Assembly (NCBI GenBank): GCA_910587945.1 | Contig: CAJUNI010000023.1 | Location: 1 to 28,306, forward strand | Direction: 5' to 3' | Length of the DNA: 28,306 nt | DNA from: an uncultured Parvibacter sp. | GTDB taxonomy: Bacteria > Actinomycetota > Coriobacteriia > Coriobacteriales > Eggerthellaceae | Shown here: positions 5,850-14,597 of the stretch, piece after piece | How positions within the stretch are numbered: the stretch's first letter is position 1 | Layout: each line of letters begins with the position of its first letter | Program-made: the position numbers and the translations under genes | Notes under the pieces: model-generated | The model's database searches: none | What the model was told of the DNA's origin: nothing | The model's input: the letters and a program-made list of their open reading frames with translations, nothing else

Positions 5850-7175
5850 ATGGCATCGATACTGCTTTGTTCCGATACAACGTCGCTTATGCACCCGGAA
5901 TACTTAGGGCTAGAAGGTGAGTCGCTGGCTTCTTTGGGATGGCTGCAAGCTCAACCAGACCCTGAGCAGGCTCGGAGTATGGCTTCCCAGGAGGCCATTG
6001 AAGAGGTGTGGGTAGTCGCCAGCGATAGTATGGGGGCACTGAATTTAGCGGCCGCTTTGCATCACGATCGACCCGCACTACCCATTACCTTGGTTTCGGC
6101 TGAATCCTGGGATTCGATGGCACCGCGGGCAGATGCGGCAGGGGTGAGTGCGCTTTTAACTCCGGAGCTGTTCGTGCGGCGCTACTTTGATGAAAAGCTG
6201 CGTCATTCTCGATCCCAACTCTTTCAGGCTATGAATGCTTCGATGGCGGCCTCTTGTGCAGAGTCAGAAGCTTCTCAGGGTGAGGCTGCCACGTCCTTCA
6301 AAGAATCTCCCTCTGCCTCTTCTCATTCTCGAGCCTTGGTCCTCAGCGTGATGAGCGCTTCAGGAGGAGCGGGTAAAAGCACCATTGCGGCCCTGGTGGC
6401 CTATAAGGCGAGTCAGCGGGGCTTGCGCGTTTTGTTGGTCGATGGGGATCTTCGTATGGGGGATCTCAAGTGTATTGCGGTAGCACCTCATGTTCCGAGT
6501 CTTGATCAAGTGCTTGACGACCCTGCTGCCGAGGAAAGCCTACGCCAGGCTGAGCAGGGTCTTTGCGTGGTAGGAGCGCCTGAGGAGCTTGAGCAAAGCG
6601 AGTCCTTAGGGGCACGGATGCCGGCATTTTTGGACAAGGTGTGTCCGCTCTTCGATGTGGTGGTGGTAAATACCGGCACCGATTGGGGCGAAGAGCATGC
6701 GGCCTTGATGGAGCGCAGTGTCTCAACGCTTCTGTTAGTGGATCAGCGAGCGGCTTCGATCTATGCCACAAAGCGCGTGTTGGCCATGTGCGCCCGCTGC
6801 GGTATTCCCACAAGTTCGGTATGTTTTCTCCTTAATCGGTGCGCTAAAGGGGCGCCCTATACCGCTATTGATGTGGCCTGTTTGTTGGACGGCGCCATGG
6901 TTATGGAGCTTAAAGATGGTGGTGTTGAAGTAGAAGAACTAATGGGGTCAGGAATGGTGGCTACCTTGGCTACCATGAAAAACGATCTCATCCAAAGCCT
7001 CGATCCGCTGTTGGATCGCCTGCTTCCTCAAAACGAAACGTCGGTGGTGGCAACGCGCTCCGCTGTGGTAGAACCCGCTCCCTTAACACGACGACAAAAA
7101 CGCAAGCAGCGCAAAGAACAGCGCCAGAAAACCCGCCAGGGAGTAGCGGCGTTCGTGGGGGGTGAGCCGCGATGA
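5850..7175 (+). CDS. tadZ: TadZ/CpaE-like P-loop ATPase
   Basis: A 441-residue protein starting at ATG 5850 behind GGGGAGG; an upstream in-frame TTG at 5826 is less likely. Residues 1-115 resemble the degenerate receiver-like domain of TadZ/CpaE, and 130-160 are a Ser/Ala linker. From about 163 there is a MinD/ParA-type ATPase with deviant Walker A SGGAGKST at 171-178, Walker A' region VLLVDGDLRMGDL at about 195-207, and VVVVNTG-type Walker B. The end is an unusual basic tail rich in Arg, Lys and Gln (TRRQKRKQRKEQRQKTRQG). TadZ localises the Tad machine in the cell and recruits the TadA motor. Its TGA overlaps the tadA ATG. Confidence 0.87.
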   Translation: MASILLCSDTTSLMHPEYLGLEGESLASLGWLQAQPDPEQARSMASQEAIEEVWVVASDSMGALNLAAALHHDRPALPITLVSAESWDSMAPRADAAGVSALLTPELFVRRYFDEKLRHSRSQLFQAMNASMAASCAESEASQGEAATSFKESPSASSHSRALVLSVMSASGGAGKSTIAALVAYKASQRGLRVLLVDGDLRMGDLKCIAVAPHVPSLDQVLDDPAAEESLRQAEQGLCVVGAPEELEQSESLGARMPAFLDKVCPLFDVVVVNTGTDWGEEHAALMERSVSTLLLVDQRAASIYATKRVLAMCARCGIPTSSVCFLLNRCAKGAPYTAIDVACLLDGAMVMELKDGGVEVEELMGSGMVATLATMKNDLIQSLDPLLDRLLPQNETSVVATRSAVVEPAPLTRRQKRKQRKEQRQKTRQGVAAFVGGEPR

Positions 7176-8503
7176 GCTTGCTAGCCCGCGCCCAGAGTGC
7201 CCAGGAAAAAGCAGGAACGCGACAGGGGAAAGAGGAGCGTTTTACGAGCGAAGCCCTTCGTCGCGCCTTAGGTGCTCATCTCTCCTTTGACGACCTTGCT
7301 GCCATGATTGGGGTGAACCCTGAGCGTGCTCAAGGGGAGGTGAAAGCTGCGGCGCGTCGGGTGTTTTCCGAGCATCCCTGGCGTCGTTTGGCCGAAGCTA
7401 CCCAACAAAAGCTCTTACAGGAACTGATCGATAGCATTTTTGGTCTTGGGCCTCTTGAGTCGCTTTTGGCGGATGAATCGGTGACGGAAATTATGGTCAA
7501 TGGGACCCAGAGTGTCTTCTATGAACGGGGAGGGCAGCTGTTTCGCAGTGAGGCAGTCTTCGAGTCCGAGGATCAGGTACGCCTTCTTATTGACCGCATT
7601 ATTGGACCCTTGGGACGTAGGATTGATGAGTCGTCACCCATGGTGAACGGCCGGCTCCCGGAAGGGCACCGGGTTCACGCCATTATTCCGCCACTGGCCT
7701 TAGATGGGCCCATGCTTACGCTGCGGATCTTTACCCGTCATGTCATGGCCTTGAGTGAAATGATGGAGCGGGGCTCCTTTGGGCCCGATGTGGCCACGTT
7801 GCTTACCTGGGCTGTGCGCTATCGAAAGAGCATTGCGGTATCAGGCGGAACAGGTAGTGGAAAGACCACCTTACTTAATGCCCTCTCCTGTCTCATCCCG
7901 CCCTCCGAGCGCATTATCACCATTGAGGATTCGGCAGAACTGCGCTTCTTAGAGCATCCTCACGTAGTGCGTCTAGAAGCGCGGCCGATCAATGCGGAAG
8001 GCGTGGGCGAAATCACTATTCGGGATCTGGTTATCAACGCGCTTCGCATGCGGCCGGATCGGATTGTGGTAGGAGAGTGTCGAGGTGGAGAGGCGCTCGA
8101 CATGCTTCAGGCCATGAATTCTGGGCATGAAGGTTCGCTTACTACGCTGCATGCCAATGCTCCCTTTGAGGCTATTGAGCGCTTGGTCACCATGGTGCGC
8201 TATGCCGTCGATTTACCGGTGGATGCCATTGAAGCTCAAATTGGCAGTGCATTTTCTCTCATTGTTCAAACGGCGCGTGCCCGGGAAGGCCAGCGCTATA
8301 TAGCGTGCATTGCTGAGGTGTCTTTTGATCGCGGCCAACGTCGATGCGTGATCACACCTCTTTACGAACGTAATCATGTCACAGAACAGGGGCGATGGTA
8401 CAAGGCTCCCGCATGGGTTCAGGAACTACCTGCTGCAGGTATTGCGAGTGCGAAGGAGGTGTCAGCATGGATGCAGTCACTATCTTTGGCGGGGGAGCAG
8501 TAA
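7172..8503 (+). CDS. tadA: TadA/CpaF secretion ATPase, pilus motor
   Basis: A 443-residue type II/IV secretion ATPase of normal length. An N-terminal helical part is followed by the CpaF core: GLGPLESLLADESVTEIMVNG at about 91-111, RIDESSPMVNGRLPEGHRVHA at 150-170, Walker A GGTGSGKT at 225-232, the Asp box IEDSAEL at 251-257, Walker B region RIVVGECRGGE at 297-307 and the His box GHEGSLTTLHAN at 318-329. All key residues are present. It drives pilin polymerisation at the cytoplasmic face with TadB and TadC. It starts at ATGA shared with tadZ and overlaps tadB by 37 bases. Confidence 0.96.
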   Translation: MSLLARAQSAQEKAGTRQGKEERFTSEALRRALGAHLSFDDLAAMIGVNPERAQGEVKAAARRVFSEHPWRRLAEATQQKLLQELIDSIFGLGPLESLLADESVTEIMVNGTQSVFYERGGQLFRSEAVFESEDQVRLLIDRIIGPLGRRIDESSPMVNGRLPEGHRVHAIIPPLALDGPMLTLRIFTRHVMALSEMMERGSFGPDVATLLTWAVRYRKSIAVSGGTGSGKTTLLNALSCLIPPSERIITIEDSAELRFLEHPHVVRLEARPINAEGVGEITIRDLVINALRMRPDRIVVGECRGGEALDMLQAMNSGHEGSLTTLHANAPFEAIERLVTMVRYAVDLPVDAIEAQIGSAFSLIVQTARAREGQRYIACIAEVSFDRGQRRCVITPLYERNHVTEQGRWYKAPAWVQELPAAGIASAKEVSAWMQSLSLAGEQ

Positions 8504-9420
8504 TCACGGCCCTCGGTATGGGCTTTTTCGCAGCGGATACATGGCTTCGGGGGCGTAAAGGTGGGGCCGCTGTGCTTCAACAGCGCCGGGACCTCTGGTG
8601 GAAGTTCCGTAATGGAGTGCCGCTTTTGTACCCCTTGGCTGAGCGAACGTTGCGCCTTAGCCCCTTACAGGCGGCAGCAGAAGAGCTTCGTTTGACTATG
8701 GCTCATCATGGAGTGACCACTTCAACAGTGGCTTGTGGGTCATTGTTCTGGGCCGCGGCGATTGCGGCTGGCTTGCTGGTGGCTCTATGGGGTGGTGGCC
8801 TCGTAGGAGCGCTCGCCGCGGCTTTGGCGGTGATGGTGGGACTCGTGAGCTTCTTGAAGGCGGCTGCTAGTAAGCGGGAACAAGCGTTGCGCGAAGAGAT
8901 TCCCGATGCACTGCGGGCTATGGGAACCTGTTTTACAGCCGGGCTCTCGTTACAGCAAACCCTTCGCCAAACTGGAGATGAGCTAGATGGTCGGCTGAAA
9001 GAACTCTTTTTGCAGGCAGTTCATAAACTCGATACTGGAGCTTCAATTCCTGAAGCCTTGGCGACGTTTCAGCAAAGAACGTCGTTACCTGAGCTTTCGT
9101 TTGTGGCAGTAGCGCTGGATGTGCAGCATCAAAGTGGTGGTTCGGTAGCGAGCGTGTTGGATTCAGCCCGAGAAGCGGTGGAAGGTGAGCTCGCGCTCCA
9201 GCGTTCGTTGCGCGTTCAAACCGCCCAGGCAAAACTTTCGGCCCGGGTAGTAACTCTCCTTCCCTTTGTGCTTATCGCTCTCTTTTCGTTGGTAAGCAAA
9301 GACTTCCTTGCTCCGTTCTTTTCGAGTGTGGCCGGGTTGGCCCTACTTGGGCTGGCCCTTCTCATGCAAGTTGGTGGAGTGGTGCTCATTCGTCGTTTGC
9401 TTCGTACCCAGGGTGGGTGA
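8467..9420 (+). CDS. tadB: TadB, inner-membrane platform protein (T2SSF domain)
   Basis: A 317-residue protein. The frame opens at 8395, but ATG 8467 is chosen because GAAGGAGGTG (8452-8461) precedes it. There is an N-terminal membrane helix (about 5-25), two helices around 80-130, a cytoplasmic T2SSF domain beginning EEIPDALRAMGTCFTAGLSL with the typical QSGGSVASVLD motif, and two C-terminal helices. It forms the membrane platform that transmits the motion of TadA. The start lies inside the 3' end of tadA, so translation is probably coupled. Confidence 0.93.
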   Translation: MDAVTIFGGGAVITALGMGFFAADTWLRGRKGGAAVLQQRRDLWWKFRNGVPLLYPLAERTLRLSPLQAAAEELRLTMAHHGVTTSTVACGSLFWAAAIAAGLLVALWGGGLVGALAAALAVMVGLVSFLKAAASKREQALREEIPDALRAMGTCFTAGLSLQQTLRQTGDELDGRLKELFLQAVHKLDTGASIPEALATFQQRTSLPELSFVAVALDVQHQSGGSVASVLDSAREAVEGELALQRSLRVQTAQAKLSARVVTLLPFVLIALFSLVSKDFLAPFFSSVAGLALLGLALLMQVGGVVLIRRLLRTQGG

Positions 9421-9424
9421 GGCT

Positions 9425-10357
9425 ATGGATGGATTGCAATGGGTAGAGCTGGTAGGGGCCTGCTTGGCTGCCGGCGGGTTGGGTTGGTTTGGCGCGCGGT
9501 GGGTGCTAGCTACCCTTCAACTTCGAGAACGCAAGAAACGCTCCGCTGAGCTCTACGGCGGTGAGCCTTTCAAGGTTGAAGAGACAGATCAAGGCTGGCT
9601 CTGGACGTTGATGGTGACCCAGAGTTTGCATGCAACCTTACGGCTCCCGTTTCAGCGACTGGCCTGGTTTCAGAGCTACGAACAGAAGGTGGCTGAGCGG
9701 ATTCAGGCGGCTGGTTTGAGTGCTCGGGTGCGGACGGTGGGAGTACTGCGAACCCAAGCCCTGATGGGGTTGAGTGCCCTGGCGATCGGTGCGGCGCTGG
9801 GTGCGTGCTTCTCTGGGGAGGCTGCAATGCTTGGAGCTGTAGCGGGATTGGGCCTTGGGCTGTGGTGGCCGTGGCGAGCATTAGAGCATCGAGCGAAACT
9901 TCGTTTGATGGAGCTCGAGCGTCATCTCCCTGAAATGCTGGATGTGCTTGCGTTGGGACTGCGCAGTGGCATGACCTTTGATCGTGCCTTCGGTCTCTAT
10001 GGCCGCCATTTTGCGGGAAATGTATTGGCGGATTCAGCTCAAGCCGCAGAGCGCTCCTGGGAATGGGGCCTCACGACTCGAGAAGAAGGCTTGAAAGAGT
10101 TGGCAGCCTCGTTTTCCTCACCGCTGTTTCGACGAGTGATCGACACCATGATTCGCTCGCTGCGTTACGGAACCTCCATGGCGGTGAGTATGGAAGAGGC
10201 GGCAGCAGAATGCCGCGCTCGCTATCGAGCGGTGCGAGAAGAGGCAGTGGCTAAGACGCCCGTGAAGATGATGCTTCCGACCGGAGTACTTATTTTGCCC
10301 GCCATGCTGCTTTTGGTGCTGGGCCCCGTACTCCTTGAGTTGATGGAAGGATTCTGA
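9425..10357 (+). CDS. tadC: TadC, second platform protein (T2SSF domain)
   Basis: A 310-residue protein starting at ATG 9425, four bases after the tadB stop; the long upstream open frame lies in tadB and is rejected. Membrane helices lie at about 6-25, 115-150 and 280-308. The T2SSF domain follows the second pair (ERHLPEMLDVLALGLRSGMTFDRAF, then a helical stretch to RSLRYGTSMAVSMEEAA). The GMTFDRAF and YGTSM motifs are typical of TadC. It probably forms a heteromeric platform with TadB. Confidence 0.93.
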   Translation: MDGLQWVELVGACLAAGGLGWFGARWVLATLQLRERKKRSAELYGGEPFKVEETDQGWLWTLMVTQSLHATLRLPFQRLAWFQSYEQKVAERIQAAGLSARVRTVGVLRTQALMGLSALAIGAALGACFSGEAAMLGAVAGLGLGLWWPWRALEHRAKLRLMELERHLPEMLDVLALGLRSGMTFDRAFGLYGRHFAGNVLADSAQAAERSWEWGLTTREEGLKELAASFSSPLFRRVIDTMIRSLRYGTSMAVSMEEAAAECRARYRAVREEAVAKTPVKMMLPTGVLILPAMLLLVLGPVLLELMEGF

Positions 10358-10386
10358 CGAAGTGAAACAAGGGAAGGAGAACAACT

Positions 10387-10608
10387 ATGAAGCTACCAAA
10401 GATCACAACAACCACCTACTTGGGATGGATTTGCAGACACCAGGTGAGGTTGCGGCAAAAGCTTCAAGAAACCGCAGGTCAAGGCACGGTGGAATACGCG
10501 GTGCTGGTGGGGGTGTTAGTAGTGGTGGCCCTGGTTGCCATCACCCTTTTCAAGCCGAAGATCGAAGAGTTGTGGACCGCCATCGCCGAAGGCATCAATG
10601 GCCTGTAG
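10387..10608 (+). CDS. flp: Flp-type pilin, major candidate
   Basis: A 73-residue prepilin starting at ATG 10387 behind GGAAGGAGAA. It has a long basic leader (residues 1-31), the class III cleavage motif G-QGTV-EY at 31-37 and a hydrophobic helix at about 38-55 (AVLVGVLVVVALVAITLF), then a short polar end. Cleavage after Gly31 would give a 42-residue mature pilin with Glu at +5 and Tyr at +6, the Flp hallmark. No prepilin peptidase is encoded in the window. The leader is longer than in many Flp pilins. The stop overlaps the next start (TAGTG). Confidence 0.92.
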   Translation: MKLPKITTTTYLGWICRHQVRLRQKLQETAGQGTVEYAVLVGVLVVVALVAITLFKPKIEELWTAIAEGINGL

Positions 10609-10820
10609 TGGTGCAGCTTCAGTGGCGGCTTCGAAGCGATCAAGGGCAGTCAACGGTGGAATATGCCGTAGTGCTCGGAGCGCTCGCTGCCGTTCTGGCA
10701 GCTCTGGGGGTGTTGTGGCGCACCTTCTCGTCAGATCTGCTGGTTACTCACGGGCTCATGGCTGCCTCCCATCATGTACAAGCAGCGGTGGGTTGGGCAG
10801 TGGACGTGTTCCTGTTTTAG
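10608..10820 (+). CDS. Second Flp-like pilin
   Basis: A 70-residue prepilin. GTG 10608 overlaps the TAG of the first pilin; GTG 10611 is an equal alternative. A longer in-frame ORF from 10362 is rejected because it lies across the first pilin gene in another frame and encodes Arg/His-rich noise. After a 13-residue basic leader comes the class III motif G-QSTV-EY at 13-19 and a hydrophobic helix AVVLGALAAVLAALGVLW, then a C-terminal part with a second hydrophobic patch, unlike the first pilin. It is probably a minor pilin or an adaptor. It is easily missed by annotation because of the non-ATG start. Confidence 0.8.
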   Translation: MVQLQWRLRSDQGQSTVEYAVVLGALAAVLAALGVLWRTFSSDLLVTHGLMAASHHVQAAVGWAVDVFLF

Positions 10821-10964
10821 TGCGAGTGGCCCAAAACGGCCCAAATCCCGATGAAAGCAGGTGGTTGCGGAAGGTCATTGGCACGTGGGCTGAGTACAGG
10901 AAGTCATGGGCTGTTCTGAGATGTTCTGATTGATTGCGGCAAAGATTGAAGGGAGGGGATGACA

Positions 10965-11504
10965 ATGCGGGCTCTTTGGCGTGGGCGGCAAGCCCTCCTA
11001 GGTCAGAGCGTACGGCAAACCTTGAGAAAGGATGATCGAGGACAGGCTACGGTCGAGGCTGCGGTAGCACTTCCGCTCTTATTTCTCCTCTTGTTGCTTC
11101 TTTTGCAGCCAGCCATTGTGCTCTATGACCGCATGGTGATGGAGGGTGCGGCCGCTGAGGCCTGTCGTCTGTTGGCTACGAGTGAAACATCAACTCAGAT
11201 AAACGAGGAATTTGTACGGCGGCGTCTGAGTGCGGTGCCCGAACAGGACTTGTTCCACATTCATGAACCCGACTGCCAATGGCGTATTACCTTTGCCGGT
11301 GACGCGGGATCTGATGAGGTGTCAGTGCGTATTGAAAACGCTATCCAACCTTTGCCCCTGGTGGGTGGACTTGCCAGTCTTTTGGGCCTGACCCAAGCCG
11401 ATGGCACGCTTCCAATTGTGGTGGAAGCCTCGGGTGCGGGAAGTCCTCCGTGGGCTCAGGGACAAGGTGATCCTGCGGATAACCTCGGAGGGTGGACACG
11501 ATAA
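10965..11504 (+). CDS. tadE: TadE-like pseudopilin
   Basis: A 179-residue protein. ATG 10965 is chosen over ATG 10959 because the ribosome binding site GGGAGGGG (10951-10958) directly touches the latter. A basic N-terminus leads to G-QATV-E (residues 26-31) and a Leu-rich helix (AVALPLLFLLLLLLLQPAI), then an exported C-terminal domain. TadE pseudopilins use the same peptidase as Flp. The 144-base gap before it contains TGTTCTGA twice, ten bases apart, and may hold an internal promoter. It ends at TAATG shared with the next gene. Confidence 0.85.
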   Translation: MRALWRGRQALLGQSVRQTLRKDDRGQATVEAAVALPLLFLLLLLLLQPAIVLYDRMVMEGAAAEACRLLATSETSTQINEEFVRRRLSAVPEQDLFHIHEPDCQWRITFAGDAGSDEVSVRIENAIQPLPLVGGLASLLGLTQADGTLPIVVEASGAGSPPWAQGQGDPADNLGGWTR

Positions 11505-13615
11505 TGGACTGGTTTCGTGATGATCGCGGGTTCACGGCCCCCGCCTTAGCCCTGGCAATCCTTTTGTGCTTGTCGCTTTTATTTGCCACGGCTCAGGTCT
11601 ATGAAGTACAAACAGCCTCAGCGGAGGTCCAGGAAGTAGCTGATGCAGCCGCTCTGAGCGCTCAATCAGTAGTGGGAGAGTTCATGATTGCAGTGCATCT
11701 CTGTGATGCTGCGGTGTTGTCTCTGTCACTGTTGTCGACGCTGAGCTATGGACTGGGCGTAGTAGCACTTTGTATTCCTCCGGTGGCCTCTCTGGGCACG
11801 CAGCTTATTGAGTTTGGGAGCAAAGTAGCAGAGCTGCGGGATCGTTTTGCACAAACGGCCGCCCAAGGGCTCAATAGTGTGCAGCAACTCCTGCCCTTTT
11901 TAGCGGCGGCAAAAGCTATGGTGGTGGCAGCAGCCAATAGTGATCGGGGAGGCTCGCGCTATGTTGGCTTTGCACTCCTGGTTCCTATGGAGGCTCCCTC
12001 TATCAGCGTGGGCTCGTGGGAGAAATCAGAGGAACTTCGCCACGCGGTGGAGGAGTCTCAAGACTCGCTCCAACAAGCAGCGGCGTTGGCTCAAGCGGCC
12101 GATGAAGAAGCCCAAGCGCTCAAGCTGGCTGCGTACCAGCGGGATTGTGGGGACTATCCCAACTACTGCATGGAAGAACGAGCTAGTCATCTGGCTGCGC
12201 TAACCGGCTCCGCGAATCCTCACTATCAATCCGTTGATGCATGGTCGTTCTCTGTGGCGCTTGCGCGGACTCAAGCCTACTACCGGGCGCGAGCAGCTCA
12301 AGAAAGCCCTGCTACCTATACCTCCCCAGACGAGCAAATGAACTCAGCGTTGCGAAGCATTTTCTATTCCTATGCCGAGGAGCAAATGGCGGCGGGCTAT
12401 GTCCATGAAACGGATGCCTCATTCGAAGCCTATCTGCCGCTTCTTCCAAAGAATACCGAAGAGCTTCGCCAAAGTAGTCTCTACGGCCAGCCGCTGTTTC
12501 CGGTAACCCAGGAAGAAGGCGCGCCAATCATGCATGGTTGGTCTGGTTGCGCTGCCATCGCGGGGGCGACAACGCTCGGTTCGCTTCGTCAGCTTGAGGA
12601 GGGTGGGTACGCTTCCTGTCCGGCCTGTTGCTTTACGGTGTCCGATATGGGGCGGGTGGCGGCGGCCTCGAGCGCTATTGAAAACGGCTTTGAGTATCAC
12701 TATCGCCAGGTGGCCGAATTGGCGCGCGCCTACGAAATAAAAATCAGCGAGGCTAAGCAGGCCCAACAGCAGGCAAAAGAAGCCACGGAGCCCTTGCTTG
12801 CAGATTGTGCTGAAACTGCTCGATCAGCCGCCTCGCAGCGGATTAATGCAACCCCTCCCGGGTATCAGGGGGCACTGAGCTTTGTGGTGTCTACGGGCTC
12901 CCTTTCCGCTTCTGAAAAATTCTCATCCTTGTTTGTGAGTGGCGACGGGCGATTAGGTATGCGCTTAGCGGTGGCGGGGGCAACGTTAGTGGCCGAACCG
13001 AGTGATGAAGGAGCCACGGTGATCAATGGACTTCTTGATGGGTTCGGACCAGGAGGTGCATTCACTGGTGCCGCACGCCTGCTTTTGGATGGTTGGTCCT
13101 GGCTATTGCGGGTCTATGGCGAGGGTCAAGAAGCATTGATTCAGGGTGTGAAGGCTGCGCTGTCCGGGCTGCCGCTGGTGGGCTCATCCCTTGGGTCCTG
13201 GGCGTCAAAGAAGCTCAGTGAAGGTTTTGCCACGTTGGGTCTTGAGCCGGTATCGCTTGAGGCGCTCAAACCCGTATTGGTGAACACAGCCTCCATCGCA
13301 AAGGTGAGTTCCTCTGAGGCTGCCCAATGGTATCGCGAGGCGCGAGAGCGTGCTCTTTCGCTCTCCGATGGATCTCCCGACGCCTTTGATGGACTCCGAG
13401 CGCTGCTGCAAGACCAAAGCGATGAGCTTATTGCAGCTTGCGAAAAAGGTATCGAACTGGGGTCTATCGAGCTGCCGGTGGGTTCTCTTTCCATTCCGTT
13501 GGTTATTGCGCTGCCTCCTGAGTTGGGAGATAAAGCGCGTCGGGGCCTTGAGGGCTTTTACGACCAGCTGGAGCAATGGACCTCGACCCTGCGAAAAGAG
13601 GAATCATGGGCTTAA
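11504..13615 (+). CDS. TadG-like exported pilus-assembly protein
   Basis: A 703-residue protein starting at ATG 11504 (TAATG overlap) behind GGAGGG; an in-frame GTG at 11492 overlaps that site. The N-terminus DDRGFTAPALALAILLCLSLL is a TadG/TadE-type helix, followed by the typical AEVQEVADAAALSAQ segment. The rest is exported: a second hydrophobic stretch at about 63-90, a Gln/Ala/Glu coiled coil at about 175-215, a Cys group around SCPACCF, another coiled stretch around 400-430 and a Ser/Ala/Gly-rich second half. The length is much greater than an ordinary TadE and suggests a surface or tip role, which is inferred. It overlaps the next gene by ten bases. Confidence 0.75.
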   Translation: MDWFRDDRGFTAPALALAILLCLSLLFATAQVYEVQTASAEVQEVADAAALSAQSVVGEFMIAVHLCDAAVLSLSLLSTLSYGLGVVALCIPPVASLGTQLIEFGSKVAELRDRFAQTAAQGLNSVQQLLPFLAAAKAMVVAAANSDRGGSRYVGFALLVPMEAPSISVGSWEKSEELRHAVEESQDSLQQAAALAQAADEEAQALKLAAYQRDCGDYPNYCMEERASHLAALTGSANPHYQSVDAWSFSVALARTQAYYRARAAQESPATYTSPDEQMNSALRSIFYSYAEEQMAAGYVHETDASFEAYLPLLPKNTEELRQSSLYGQPLFPVTQEEGAPIMHGWSGCAAIAGATTLGSLRQLEEGGYASCPACCFTVSDMGRVAAASSAIENGFEYHYRQVAELARAYEIKISEAKQAQQQAKEATEPLLADCAETARSAASQRINATPPGYQGALSFVVSTGSLSASEKFSSLFVSGDGRLGMRLAVAGATLVAEPSDEGATVINGLLDGFGPGGAFTGAARLLLDGWSWLLRVYGEGQEALIQGVKAALSGLPLVGSSLGSWASKKLSEGFATLGLEPVSLEALKPVLVNTASIAKVSSSEAAQWYREARERALSLSDGSPDAFDGLRALLQDQSDELIAACEKGIELGSIELPVGSLSIPLVIALPPELGDKARRGLEGFYDQLEQWTSTLRKEESWA

Positions 13616-14058
13616 GTCACGGACTCTTATCCAAAGCACGGGAAAACCAAGGCCAAGCTACGATCGAACTGGCCGCCCTTATTCCCTGTGTCTTGATTAT
13701 TGCCCTTATAAGCGTGAATGGGTTGGGTTTCATCAGTAAGTGCGCTTCCTTTGATCGCTTGGCGCGACAAACCATTACCACCTATGCCGCGGCGCCTCAG
13801 GCCGGGGTCGATTCTTCTGCGGCTGCTCAGGCTATCCAACGGGAACTGGCCTTGCGCTTCTCTGATGATGCTCTTTCAGTCTCGGTCCAAGTTGAAGCCC
13901 GAGCCCTTGGACTCTACCGCTATCGGGCCGAACTAGCCTGGAAGCCCACCTTGTTTGGGCGGGGGTTTAGGGACTCAATCTTTGGAGTGTCGCTCCCACC
14001 GCTCACTCATCAGACAGAACTTGTGGTGGATCCCTATAAACCGGGCGTGTTCTTTTAG
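13606..14058 (+). CDS. Second TadE-like pseudopilin
   Basis: A 150-residue protein starting at ATG 13606 behind AAAAGAGGAA, inside the end of the TadG-like gene. Residues 16-21 carry G-QATI-E, followed by a hydrophobic helix (LAALIPCVLIIALISVNGLGF) and an exported domain of about 110 residues with no family I recognise. The same motif as in the pilins suggests processing by the same peptidase and incorporation as a minor subunit. Eleven bases separate it from the next gene. Confidence 0.8.
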   Translation: MGLSHGLLSKARENQGQATIELAALIPCVLIIALISVNGLGFISKCASFDRLARQTITTYAAAPQAGVDSSAAAQAIQRELALRFSDDALSVSVQVEARALGLYRYRAELAWKPTLFGRGFRDSIFGVSLPPLTHQTELVVDPYKPGVFF

Positions 14059-14069
14059 GAGGAGAAGCG

Positions 14070-14597
14070 ATGAGTAGAGAGTCGCGAAGCAGCGTTGAGG
14101 CGGGACGGTCTCGGGGTACTTCACCGACGGCGCTAGCGGTCACCCGGAGCCGTCGACTCCAAGCTTGGGGGATGGTAGGCGCACTCGCCCTGGGATTTGG
14201 GCTGGCTCTCGTGATGGTCCCGGATCCAGATTCGGGGTCGGAGCTCACCCTTGGATCCGCTTCAACGGTTTCTTCACCCTGGACGCTCATAGATGAAGTA
14301 ACCCACGCCCAAGAGCGCTCGCTTCCGGGGTGGTTTGAAACAGAGATAGGGGAGTGGCCCTATGGTCTCGAGGCGGTGGATGAAAGCGGTTCGGTAGTAG
14401 CCCTTTCTGCCCCGCTATCTCGTACTGCGTGCTATGAGCACCTTGCGGGTCTCTTGCAAGTTCACGGGTGGCAGGGAGGTTCAGCGGGTATTACCGGAAT
14501 CTATAGTTTTGCGAAGTCTGAAGGAGAAAAAACATGGCTTATGCTCACGCTCAGCGAAGGCGAAGGAGAAACACTCGTCGTACTTCAGGCGGTTTAG
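14070..14597 (+). CDS. Membrane-anchored protein of unknown function in the tad operon
   Basis: A 175-residue protein starting at ATG 14070 behind TTTTAGGAGGAG. A basic 30-residue cytoplasmic end is followed by one membrane helix (WGMVGALALGFGLALVMV, about 33-50) and an exported domain of 120 residues with strands and the segment CYEHLAGLLQVHGWQGGSAG. I do not recognise the domain; the size and position fit an accessory assembly protein. Its last 64 bases overlap the DUF192 gene. Confidence 0.7.
   Translation: MSRESRSSVEAGRSRGTSPTALAVTRSRRLQAWGMVGALALGFGLALVMVPDPDSGSELTLGSASTVSSPWTLIDEVTHAQERSLPGWFETEIGEWPYGLEAVDESGSVVALSAPLSRTACYEHLAGLLQVHGWQGGSAGITGIYSFAKSEGEKTWLMLTLSEGEGETLVVLQAV

Noticed and set aside
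10362..10607. Long ATG-initiated frame leading into the second pilin
   Set aside because: It crosses the first pilin gene in another frame and encodes an Arg/His/Gly-rich sequence; the GTG at 10608 gives a normal short prepilin leader.
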